From: Syntrophomonadaceae bacterium
GTDB taxonomy: Bacteria > Bacillota > Syntrophomonadia > Syntrophomonadales > Syntrophomonadaceae
Length of the DNA: 5,558 nucleotides
Assembly (NCBI GenBank): GCA_028683995.1
Contig: JAQUGU010000117.1
Coordinates: 1-5,558, forward strand
Reading direction: 5' to 3'
Under the pieces are notes generated by a model. It worked only from the letters and a program-made list of their open reading frames with translations, had not been told where the DNA came from and made no database searches. Shown piece by piece: positions 1 through 5,558 of this stretch (the stretch's first letter is position 1; every line of letters begins with the position of its first letter). The translations under genes and the position numbers were made by a program.

Positions 1-919
1 TAGCTACTCCTGGTATACGTTGGCGAATTTTATGGGTCAGTTCCAGGTAATGTTCACGGGTATAGCGGCGGTTCATTCGGCGTAATACGTCATTACTACC
101 AGCCTGCAAGGGTACATGGATATGCTCGCAAACCTTGGGCAAGATTGCTACCGCATCAATCAGCTTATCTGACATATCTTTAGGGTGGGAAGTGGTGAAG
201 CGGATACGGTCAATCCCTTCCACGGCAGAAGCCCTCTTTAGCAAATCGGCAAAATCAATTTCTTTGTCCAGGCCATAGCCATAAGAATTTACGTTTTGCC
301 CCAGCAGAGTTACTTCCCGATAACCCAGAGCGGCAACCTCTTCTAATTCTTTTACTATATCTTCAGGTTGACGGCTTCTCTCCCGACCCCTGGTATAGGG
401 AACTATGCAATAACTACAAAAATTATTGCATCCGTACATTATGTTTATATAGGCGCTTAGACCGGGGCGACGTTGGGAAGGCATTGCTTCTATTACCATT
501 CCTTCCTGCTCCCATACCCGGTAAACTGCCTGTTTCTGGAACCTGGCTTCTTCGATTAGATGGGGTAGTTCATGAATATTATGGGTGCCGAAGACCACAT
601 CCACTCCTGATTTTTTAAGCTTCTTTCGCACCTCCGGCAACTGGGCCATGCACCCTCCGAAAGCAATCAGAGTTCCAGGCTTCTTTCTCTTCAAGACCAT
701 TACTTCACCCAGCTTACCATAAACCTTATTTTCTGCGGAATGGCGAACACTACAGGTGTTAAAAATAATGATCCCGGCATTTTCCACCGTATCCGTAGCA
801 GTATAACCCATCGCCTCCAGCAATCCGGCAATGATTTCTGAATCCCTCACATTCATCTGGCAACCATAGGTCAGGATATGATATTTGCTGAAATTATTAA
901 ACTCAGCACTTTCTTGCAT
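1..919 (-). CDS. miaB: tRNA-2-methylthio-N6-dimethylallyladenosine synthase MiaB (partial, 3' end missing)
   Basis: MiaB is a cytosolic radical-SAM methylthiotransferase that converts i6A37 to ms2i6A37 in tRNAs reading UNN codons. I translated 306 in-frame codons up to the window edge; the full protein is usually about 440-450 residues, so the end of the radical-SAM domain and the C-terminal TRAM domain lie outside. The N-terminal MTTase domain (about 15-130) carries the three auxiliary-cluster cysteines: Cys20 in TYGCQMN, Cys56 in NTCSVR and Cys90 in GGCMAQ. The radical-SAM motif CNNFCSYC gives Cys164, Cys168 and Cys171, followed by IVPYTRGRERSR, which is characteristic of MiaB rather than MtaB or RimO. 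The start at 919 is supported by GGGAGG seven bases upstream (927-932). The gene follows a terminator and has its own promoter-like region, so it is probably transcribed independently of the gene at 1041-1385. Identification is firm. Confidence 0.96.
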   Translation of the reverse strand, partial: MQESAEFNNFSKYHILTYGCQMNVRDSEIIAGLLEAMGYTATDTVENAGIIIFNTCSVRHSAENKVYGKLGEVMVLKRKKPGTLIAFGGCMAQLPEVRKKLKKSGVDVVFGTHNIHELPHLIEEARFQKQAVYRVWEQEGMVIEAMPSQRRPGLSAYINIMYGCNNFCSYCIVPYTRGRERSRQPEDIVKELEEVAALGYREVTLLGQNVNSYGYGLDKEIDFADLLKRASAVEGIDRIRFTTSHPKDMSDKLIDAVAILPKVCEHIHVPLQAGSNDVLRRMNRRYTREHYLELTHKIRQRIPGVA

Positions 920-936
920 CTGTCAACCTCCCTTGG

Positions 937-973
937 CTTATACTATTATACCGTTTTTTGGTCAAATATCGAA
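937..973 (-). promoter_or_regulatory. Probable sigma-A promoter of miaB
   Basis: Two overlapping hexamer pairs are visible on the minus strand. TATAAT (950-945) with TTCGAT (973-968) 17 nt upstream would start transcription near 938 and leave a leader of about 19 nt containing the ribosome binding site; this is the preferred reading. TTGACC (965-960) with TATAAG (942-937), also 17 nt apart, has a better -35 but would start inside the Shine-Dalgarno sequence. The position between an upstream terminator and the miaB start supports a promoter here. Confidence 0.55.
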
Positions 974-1000
974 TTTCCTGGCCCGGCGATCTATGGAGAT

Positions 1001-1027
1001 AAAAAAGGAGGGCTAAAAGCCCTCCTT
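1001..1027 (-). terminator. Rho-independent terminator
   Basis: A perfect 9-bp inverted repeat (arms 1005-1013 and 1019-1027, AAGGAGGGC/GCCCTCCTT) encloses a 5-nt loop and is followed on the minus strand by a run of six T (1006-1001). It begins 14 nt after the stop codon of the gene at 1041-1385 and separates that gene from miaB. No comparable terminator is seen after the signalling gene at 1541-2989, so this may also end read-through transcripts from it. Confidence 0.92.
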
Positions 1028-1040
1028 CTCGAAGCTTAGA

Positions 1041-1385
1041 CTATTTTAATAGTTCATCTATTACCGACTTTAATTCTGGCAGCATAATCCCACCCGCAAA
1101 TTTGGGTTCACCATTAATAAGGGTAATGGGATAGGGATAACCCATTTGCAGGACCTGGTTTATCATGGGATAGTCCTTAAGGCCGGTTTTCTCGACATCT
1201 ACATAGTTTACCTGAATTTTATCGCCGTATTCTCCTTTAAGATCACCTGCTAACTTTTCCGTCTGGGCAGCATAATCGATATTGGAACCACAACTAGCTG
1301 CTGATGCGCACCCCGCACAACCACCAGCGGCGGGAGAATGGCTACCATGTAATACCTCTACCAGAACCTGTCCTTCATTTGCCAT
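1041..1385 (-). CDS. Small thioredoxin-fold protein with N-terminal cysteine cluster
   Basis: This 114-residue soluble protein has the pattern of a thioredoxin fold: a first strand (QVLVEVLHG, 6-14), a loop bearing the cysteines, a helix (about 38-52), a strand (KIQVNYVDV, 56-64), then PYPITLING (84-92) with a probable cis-proline at Pro86, and a C-terminal helix (103-113). The only cysteines are Cys23, Cys26 and Cys32, arranged C-x2-C-x5-C in a Gly/Ala/Ser-rich loop. The layout resembles small Firmicute disulfide-oxidoreductase-like proteins of the YuzD type, but I cannot assign it to that family firmly. It may be a dithiol redox protein or may bind a metal or Fe-S cluster. There is no signal peptide or membrane segment. 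The start is fixed by AAGGAGG seven bases upstream (1393-1399), and a terminator follows closely. It is probably expressed alone, or by read-through from the signalling gene 155 nt upstream. Confidence 0.85.
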   Translation of the reverse strand: MANEGQVLVEVLHGSHSPAAGGCAGCASAASCGSNIDYAAQTEKLAGDLKGEYGDKIQVNYVDVEKTGLKDYPMINQVLQMGYPYPITLINGEPKFAGGIMLPELKSVIDELLK

Positions 1386-1410
1386 TAGAAATCCTCCTTA
1401 TATTAAAACG

Positions 1411-1437
1411 TATACTGTAGTCAACGTTTCCAGTATA
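1411..1437 (-). promoter_or_regulatory. 7-bp inverted repeat upstream of the thioredoxin-fold gene (possible operator)
   Basis: The arms TATACTG (1437-1431) and CAGTATA (1417-1411) are a perfect inverted repeat with a 13-nt spacer, centred about 39 nt upstream of the start codon. The left arm contains a -10-like TATACT (1437-1432). Between the arms lies a -35-like TTGACT (1424-1419), which pairs with TATAAG (1402-1397) at 16 nt, but that -10 overlaps the ribosome binding site and would leave almost no leader. The true promoter is therefore unclear. The repeat has the size and position of a dimeric repressor site; no regulator is encoded nearby. Seen directly: the symmetry. Inferred: a regulatory role. 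Confidence 0.35.
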
Positions 1438-1540
1438 GTAGAATGATATCAACAAAGCCTAATAGAATCAATAGTTTATTAATACCTTGTGTTTATGAGT
1501 ATTGCCAAATGTCATATCAAATATTTCGGTAAAACCAAGA

Positions 1541-2989
1541 TCACATTATCTTATTACGGTTAATTTCCAGTTCCTGGGTTAACTCCAGAAACATTATGAA
1601 TTTATCCACCAGTACGGGCTGAAATTTTCTGCCCCGATCATTAAGTAGTTCCCTAACCGCATCAATTGGAGATAAGGCGCTGCGGTAGGGGCGGTTATTT
1701 ATCATGGCATCATAGGCATCGACAATAGACAGTATTCGGCAAACTAGCGGAATGTCATTACCCCTTAACTGAAAAGGATAACCATTGCCATCCCAGTGTT
1801 CATGATGATGCAGGATATACTCGGCTACACTTGAAAGTACCTTGGATTCCACAGCAATACGATAACCGATTTCACTATGACTGCGCATAATTTCCCATTC
1901 GTAATCGTTTAATGGACCATTTTTAAAAAGAACCTCATCAGGAACTCCAATTTTACCAATATCATGAGTAACAGCAAGTAGTGCCAATACTTCCAGGTCA
2001 TCGCCGTTTACATCGATTATGCGGCCAAAGCCCATAGCCATTTCTTTCATCCGTTCGGCATGTTCTTCCGTCATATGATCACGTACACTTAATGTGGATT
2101 CAAGTGTGCGTAAAATATTATTCCGGGCACTCATCTGTTCAAATAGTTTGGACCGGTACATGGCATTATCGGCATTGCGTACCACAATATCCAAAGGCGG
2201 TTCGGCTGAGCTGCGGGTAAAGCTGCCAATAGCCACACTGAGATAAATTCCTTCCTCATTTTTATTAATTTGGGTAATCATATTCAGAATACGGGTCTTG
2301 GTAGTGCCGACCTTTATCTCATCTGCCCCTGGCATAATAATGGCAAATTCATCCCCACCAATTCGGGCTGGAACAAAGCCAGGCATAGAAATTTCTTGCA
2401 AAATCAACCCCATCATTTGAATAATACGGTCGCCCTGCGCATGTCCCATAGTATCATTTATTAACTTTAAACCATTAACGTCACATATTATTATGCCCAG
2501 TGGAACTGTTTCTTCTAATTCCAGACGATTAATTTCCTGTTCAAAATAGCTGCGATTATATAGGCCGCTTAAAGCGTCATGTTCGCTGAGATAACGTAGT
2601 TTATTGCGTACACTGGCCTTTTCCTTTATATCGCGGGCAGTAATAATCAATTCCGGTGAAACAACTGTTTCAGACCGGGAAACGTTAAATTCCAATGTAA
2701 TTGTTTCGCCGTTGCGCTTGATAATGGTGATTTCATAAGGAGGAGAATACTCCCCAGCAAGATGGCTAAGGAGTTTATGCCTGAATGTCTCCTGGTAACG
2801 AGTATCTACCAGGTCAAAAATGTTCATCTGGGTAAGTTCTTTTTCAGAATAACCAGTAACTTGAATGCAAACACGATTTACATAGCCGAAATTACCATCT
2901 GCATCCACGGTAAATAGCATATCGGGCAGTTGATTAAGCAAATCTTGAAAACCTGACATCCCCCTGGGAACCGGAATATTCTTCATCAT
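1541..2989 (-). CDS. PAS-GGDEF-HD-GYP protein, cyclic-di-GMP synthase/phosphodiesterase
   Basis: This 482-residue soluble signalling protein has three domains and no membrane segment. An N-terminal PAS sensor (about 12-122) includes FTVDADGNFGYVNRV and the PAC-like end IITARDIKE. A GGDEF domain (about 130-285) has HDALSGLYNR (137-146), CDVNGLKLIND (169-179) and GGDEF at 211-215. An HD-GYP domain (about 295-475) has HDIGKIGVPDEVL (342-354), His371 and HHHEHWDGNGYP (394-405). The HD-GYP motifs are canonical, so hydrolysis of c-di-GMP is the expected activity. The GGDEF site keeps Asp170, Asn178, Asp187 and Glu214, so synthesis is also possible; the RxxD inhibitory site is absent. The start at 2989 lacks a standard ribosome binding site: a run of seven G lies seven bases upstream. 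The second codon (2986) is also ATG and an alternative. It is a single gene flanked by spacers of 170 and 155 nt. The signal sensed and the process controlled cannot be told from the sequence. Confidence 0.95.
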   Translation of the reverse strand: MMKNIPVPRGMSGFQDLLNQLPDMLFTVDADGNFGYVNRVCIQVTGYSEKELTQMNIFDLVDTRYQETFRHKLLSHLAGEYSPPYEITIIKRNGETITLEFNVSRSETVVSPELIITARDIKEKASVRNKLRYLSEHDALSGLYNRSYFEQEINRLELEETVPLGIIICDVNGLKLINDTMGHAQGDRIIQMMGLILQEISMPGFVPARIGGDEFAIIMPGADEIKVGTTKTRILNMITQINKNEEGIYLSVAIGSFTRSSAEPPLDIVVRNADNAMYRSKLFEQMSARNNILRTLESTLSVRDHMTEEHAERMKEMAMGFGRIIDVNGDDLEVLALLAVTHDIGKIGVPDEVLFKNGPLNDYEWEIMRSHSEIGYRIAVESKVLSSVAEYILHHHEHWDGNGYPFQLRGNDIPLVCRILSIVDAYDAMINNRPYRSALSPIDAVRELLNDRGRKFQPVLVDKFIMFLELTQELEINRNKIM

Positions 2990-3003
2990 GTACCGACCCC
3001 CCC
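2990..3003 (-). promoter_or_regulatory. Unusual G-tract ribosome binding site of the PAS-GGDEF-HD-GYP gene
   Basis: The place of the Shine-Dalgarno sequence is taken by seven consecutive G (3003-2997), seven bases before the ATG at 2989. Such a run can pair with the CCUCC of 16S rRNA only with a G-U wobble. An ATG at 3005-3003 shares its last base with the tract and is out of frame with the gene by one base. All other genes in the window have a purine-rich site of the AGGAGG/AGGGGAG kind. Confidence 0.5.
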
Positions 3004-3159
3004 ATGGATAACTTACTTCAATATTCTATAAATACCTTAGTATTCCTGCTTGATAATTAAAATAATGTGCATTGGGAATGGGTTTTTTTGCATCTATTTA
3101 CATTCTCCAGGCTGTGTTATGCCTCTGGTTGTACTGGTAACCTCAATAACAGCTTAGAT
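2990..3159. other. 170-nt intergenic spacer between iorB and the signalling gene
   Basis: The spacer is AT-rich and I find no gene in it. There is no stem followed by a T-run after iorB on the minus strand. A -10-like TATAGAAT (3030-3023) is present without a convincing -35. A small 5-bp inverted repeat AATAC/GTATT (3031-3035 and 3040-3044) lies just upstream of it. The signalling gene is likely to have its own promoter here, but I cannot place it with confidence. Confidence 0.4.
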
Positions 3160-3759
3160 TCAATATGATGCTATAGGAGTCCCTATTGCATGCCCTTGTT
3201 TAAAGGCTTTAAGATTTATGTTCAGGGCTTTAGGAGGAACCATGGCATGAATTGCCTTTTCCACTTCTGCTTCCGGTAATCCAATAACTGCTGCCAGTAT
3301 TCCTACCAGAACCACATTGGCAGCGCGAACATTGCCACATTCTATTGCGATGCTGCTGGCATCAACCACCATAGTCTTTTCTACCAGCTGAGCTATGCGC
3401 TGGTCTATGTCATCTGGATATTTCAGCTTACCACTCATAACCGGGAGTGGATCCACCCGGTCATCGTTTATGATAACCATGCCATCGGCTTTTAAATAGT
3501 CCAGCCAGCGGGCTGCTTCCAGTTTTTCAAATGCCAGTATAATATCGGCATCGCCTTTGCTAATTATGGGCGAGTAGATTTTCTCCCCATATCGTACCTG
3601 GGAGACCACACTGCCGCCGCGCTGGGCCATACCGTGAATTTCGGATACTTTAACATCATATCCCAACTGTACTGCTACCTGGGCCAGTATTCGGCTGGTA
3701 AGCAAAGTACCCTGACCTCCAACTCCAACAATAAGAATGTTCATCGCTTTGCTTGCCAT
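3160..3759 (-). CDS. iorB: Indolepyruvate:ferredoxin oxidoreductase, beta subunit
   Basis: IorB is the small subunit of the cytosolic enzyme that oxidatively decarboxylates aryl pyruvates (indolepyruvate, phenylpyruvate, p-hydroxyphenylpyruvate, made by transamination of Trp, Phe and Tyr) to aryl-acetyl-CoA, reducing ferredoxin. The 199 residues match the usual length of the family and form the gamma-type domain of 2-oxoacid:ferredoxin oxidoreductases. Visible motifs are VGVGGQG (11-17), the highly conserved EIHGMAQRGG (40-49), SPIISKGDAD (63-72) and CGNVRAANVVLVG (141-153). The start at 3759 is chosen because GGAGG inside the last codons of iorA sits seven bases upstream; a second Met at codon 6 (MNILIVG) lacks such a site. 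The gene begins 2 nt after the iorA stop codon, so translation is probably coupled and the subunits made together. No intrinsic terminator follows within the 170-nt spacer. Confidence 0.96.
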   Translation of the reverse strand: MASKAMNILIVGVGGQGTLLTSRILAQVAVQLGYDVKVSEIHGMAQRGGSVVSQVRYGEKIYSPIISKGDADIILAFEKLEAARWLDYLKADGMVIINDDRVDPLPVMSGKLKYPDDIDQRIAQLVEKTMVVDASSIAIECGNVRAANVVLVGILAAVIGLPEAEVEKAIHAMVPPKALNINLKAFKQGHAIGTPIASY

Positions 3760-3761
3760 AA

Positions 3762-5501
3762 CTAACCCTCCATTATCTTAATCGCGTCAAAGGTACAAAC
3801 CTGAGCGCATAGTTCGCAGCTAACACAAGTATTGGGATTTATTACTGCCAGTTTCTCATCTTCTACAAAAAATATGCCGGTACAGCCAATACGAATACAG
3901 AGCTTGCAACCTTTGCATAAATCATTCTGAATAACCATTTTCTTATTAACTGGTGGTTTAACCAGCAGAGCACAGGGACGCCGGGCTATTATTACGGAAG
4001 GTTCTCTGCGCTGCAGTTCCTCCTCCAGAGCCTGTTGCAATTCATCAAGCCGCAGGGGGTCTACCATCCGGACATTATTTATACCTACTGCTTTTACCAG
4101 AGCCTCCAAATCTAGTTTAGGCGCAGGCTCTTTTTTAATCGTCAACCCGGTGGCGGGGTGATCCTGGTGACCGGTCATAGCGGTGGTGCTATTATCCAAT
4201 ATCACTATCGTGGAAGTTCCCTGATTATATACGATATCAATTAAAGGGGTTATACCGGAATGAACAAAAGTGGAATCCCCAATTACTGCCACTACTTTAC
4301 TGGGATCAACTCCCCCTGCCTTTTCCATCCCCATAGCCATCCCAATACTGGCACCCATGCAGACACAAGCATCCATACCATCGAGGGGACTTAAGGCGCC
4401 CAGAGTGTAACAGCCGATATCTCCCATTACCTTCAGGCGCATTTTTTTCAGAGTATGAAAAACACCGCGATGGGGGCAACCCGGACACATAAGTGGCGGG
4501 CGCGGGGGTATTTCTTTATCCAGTTCAAAACCCTGAGCCGGGGCAATTCCTCCCAGGTGCAGGGCGATGTATTCCGGACTATACTCGCCCAGCAGGGTAA
4601 AAAGCTCCTTACCCTCTACCGCAATCCCCCAGGATTTTACCTGCTCCTCAATTACCGGTTCCAGCTCCTCAACTACTACCAAACGCTCAACCCCCTGGGC
4701 AAATTCACGAATGACTTTATCCGGCAGGGGATTTACCAGGCCCAGTTTTAGTACTGATATCTCTGGCATGACCTCCTTGACGTACTGGTAACAGACACCA
4801 CTGGTAATAACACCTAGACGGCGATCTCCCCATTCTATGTGGTTTATTTCAGTATTATTGGAGTATTCCCTTAATCGCAGCAGTCTTTTTTCTACTTCGA
4901 CATGCCGTCCCCGAGCAAATCCGGGTAGCATTACATACTTGGGAGCATCTTTTTTATATTCCTTAATCTCAACCTCCTGGCGCTCTCCTTCTTCCACCAG
5001 GGTCTGGGAATGAGCCAGGCGGGTGGTGATACGGAGCATAACCGGAGTATCAAATTCTTCACTGATGTCAAAAGCCAGGCGGGTAAAATCAAGAGCTTCC
5101 TGGCTGTCCGAGGGTTCTATTACTGGCAGTTTGGCAAAACGTCCATATCCTCGGTTGTCCTGCTCATTCTGAGAAGAATGCATCCCCGGGTCATCAGCGG
5201 ATACAATAACCAAACCTCCATTAACACCAGTGTAAACAAAGGTGTACAACGGGTCAGCAGCAACGTTGACCCCAACATGTTTCATGGCTACCAGGGTTCT
5301 GGCTCCACCTATAGATGCACCTGCACCTACTTCCATGGCCACCTTTTCATTGGGTGCCCATTCACCATAAACTCCAGGATAATGGGCCAAATTACTTACT
5401 ATTTCCGTACTGGGTGTGCCAGGATAGGCAGTAGCCACCGTAACACCAGCTTCATAAGCCCCTCTGGCAATAGCGTCATTTCCTATCATAAGCCTCTTCA
5501 T
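3762..5501 (-). CDS. iorA: Indolepyruvate:ferredoxin oxidoreductase, alpha subunit
   Basis: IorA is the catalytic subunit: it binds thiamine pyrophosphate and Fe-S clusters and passes electrons from aryl pyruvates to ferredoxin. The 579 residues are close to the family's usual length of about 580-650. The N-terminal pyrimidine-binding domain begins GNDAIARGAYEAGV (7-20) and holds AYPGTPSTEI (25-34). The TPP-binding half has MCPGCPHRG (338-346), GDIGCYTLGALSP (360-372) and the metal/TPP motif GDS (408-410) running to LDNSTTAMTGHQDHP (435-449). The C-terminus is a ferredoxin-like domain with two [4Fe-4S] motifs: Cys529, 532, 535, 540 (C-x2-C-x2-C-x4-C) and Cys559, 562, 565, 569 (C-x2-C-x2-C-x3-C). 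The start at 5501 has AGGGGAG (5518-5512) ten bases upstream, slightly far; Met5 (5489) is a weaker alternative that would cut into the first strand. It heads the iorA-iorB operon. Which pathway it serves, aromatic amino-acid fermentation or the reverse synthesis of aryl pyruvates, cannot be decided here. Confidence 0.97.
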   Translation of the reverse strand: MKRLMIGNDAIARGAYEAGVTVATAYPGTPSTEIVSNLAHYPGVYGEWAPNEKVAMEVGAGASIGGARTLVAMKHVGVNVAADPLYTFVYTGVNGGLVIVSADDPGMHSSQNEQDNRGYGRFAKLPVIEPSDSQEALDFTRLAFDISEEFDTPVMLRITTRLAHSQTLVEEGERQEVEIKEYKKDAPKYVMLPGFARGRHVEVEKRLLRLREYSNNTEINHIEWGDRRLGVITSGVCYQYVKEVMPEISVLKLGLVNPLPDKVIREFAQGVERLVVVEELEPVIEEQVKSWGIAVEGKELFTLLGEYSPEYIALHLGGIAPAQGFELDKEIPPRPPLMCPGCPHRGVFHTLKKMRLKVMGDIGCYTLGALSPLDGMDACVCMGASIGMAMGMEKAGGVDPSKVVAVIGDSTFVHSGITPLIDIVYNQGTSTIVILDNSTTAMTGHQDHPATGLTIKKEPAPKLDLEALVKAVGINNVRMVDPLRLDELQQALEEELQRREPSVIIARRPCALLVKPPVNKKMVIQNDLCKGCKLCIRIGCTGIFFVEDEKLAVINPNTCVSCELCAQVCTFDAIKIMEG

Positions 5502-5530
5502 AATTTCTGTTCTCCCCTGCCCCTCATTCT

Positions 5531-5558
5531 AGTATATACAAAAGGCCTTTCCTCCTCA
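5531..5558 (-). promoter_or_regulatory. Probable promoter of iorA-iorB, with palindrome in the spacer
   Basis: On the minus strand TATACT (5536-5531) makes a good -10; with a 17-nt spacer the -35 would be nTGAGG, its first base just outside the window. Transcription would start near 5524 and give a leader of about 23 nt that contains the AGGGGAG ribosome binding site. A perfect 10-bp palindrome AAAGGCCTTT (5550-5541) lies in the spacer between the hexamers. The alternative is that the palindrome belongs to the terminator of a gene beyond the window edge. Confidence 0.4.

Noticed and set aside
937..965. TTGACC-N17-TATAAG as the sole miaB promoter
   Set aside because: Its predicted start would fall within the Shine-Dalgarno sequence; the overlapping TATAAT with TTCGAT gives a workable leader, so both are reported under one promoter region instead.
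2270..2464. Plus-strand open frame of 64 codons inside the GGDEF region
   Set aside because: It is antisense to a well-supported domain-coding sequence, resembles no known protein and is explained as a shadow frame.
3071..3090. Run of seven T after GGGAATGGG on the plus strand
   Set aside because: No matching upstream arm forms a hairpin and there is no plus-strand gene to terminate.
3107..3128. Imperfect stem-loop (CCAGAGGC / GCCTGG) downstream of iorB
   Set aside because: The stem is only four contiguous pairs plus a bulge and two more, with no T-run after it, so it does not qualify as an intrinsic terminator.
4306..4488. Minus-strand 60-codon frame within iorA
   Set aside because: It is an alternative frame of the TPP-binding region of iorA; composition and content are those of a shadow.
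4455..4791. Two overlapping plus-strand open frames (98 and 74 codons) opposite iorA
   Set aside because: They lie fully antisense to conserved iorA sequence, overlap each other in different frames and show no recognisable motif.

Overview
The window reads as an ordinary chromosomal segment of an anaerobic, low-to-moderate GC Gram-positive bacterium of the class Clostridia. This rests on strong AGGAGG-type ribosome binding sites, an indolepyruvate:ferredoxin oxidoreductase (a strictly ferredoxin-linked enzyme of anaerobes), a PAS-GGDEF-HD-GYP protein of the kind common in Clostridia, and a Firmicute-style MiaB. A syntrophic, Syntrophomonas-like host would fit, but that is inference. All genes lie on the minus strand, so transcription runs from high to low coordinates.

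From right to left: a candidate promoter (about 5531-5558) precedes iorA (3762-5501) and iorB (3160-3759). These are the alpha and beta subunits of indolepyruvate:ferredoxin oxidoreductase, separated by 2 nt and almost certainly translationally coupled. After a 170-nt spacer with no clear terminator comes a soluble PAS-GGDEF-HD-GYP cyclic-di-GMP signalling protein (1541-2989), whose Shine-Dalgarno position is a run of seven G. A 155-nt spacer with a 7-bp inverted repeat leads to a small thioredoxin-fold protein with three clustered cysteines (1041-1385). It is closed by a clear intrinsic terminator (1001-1027). A promoter region (937-973) then drives miaB (1-919), the tRNA 2-methylthio-adenosine synthase, which is cut off by the left window edge after 306 codons.

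Functionally the genes are mixed: aromatic 2-oxoacid/ferredoxin metabolism, second-messenger signalling, a probable thiol or metal-binding protein, and tRNA modification. Only iorA-iorB form an evident functional unit. I see no mobile element, CRISPR array, RNA gene or defence system, and nothing that looks like a wholly new system. The points worth a second look are small: the G7 tract at the signalling gene's start, palindromes in two promoter regions, the cysteine cluster of the thioredoxin-like protein, and the apparently intact pairing of synthase and phosphodiesterase domains.
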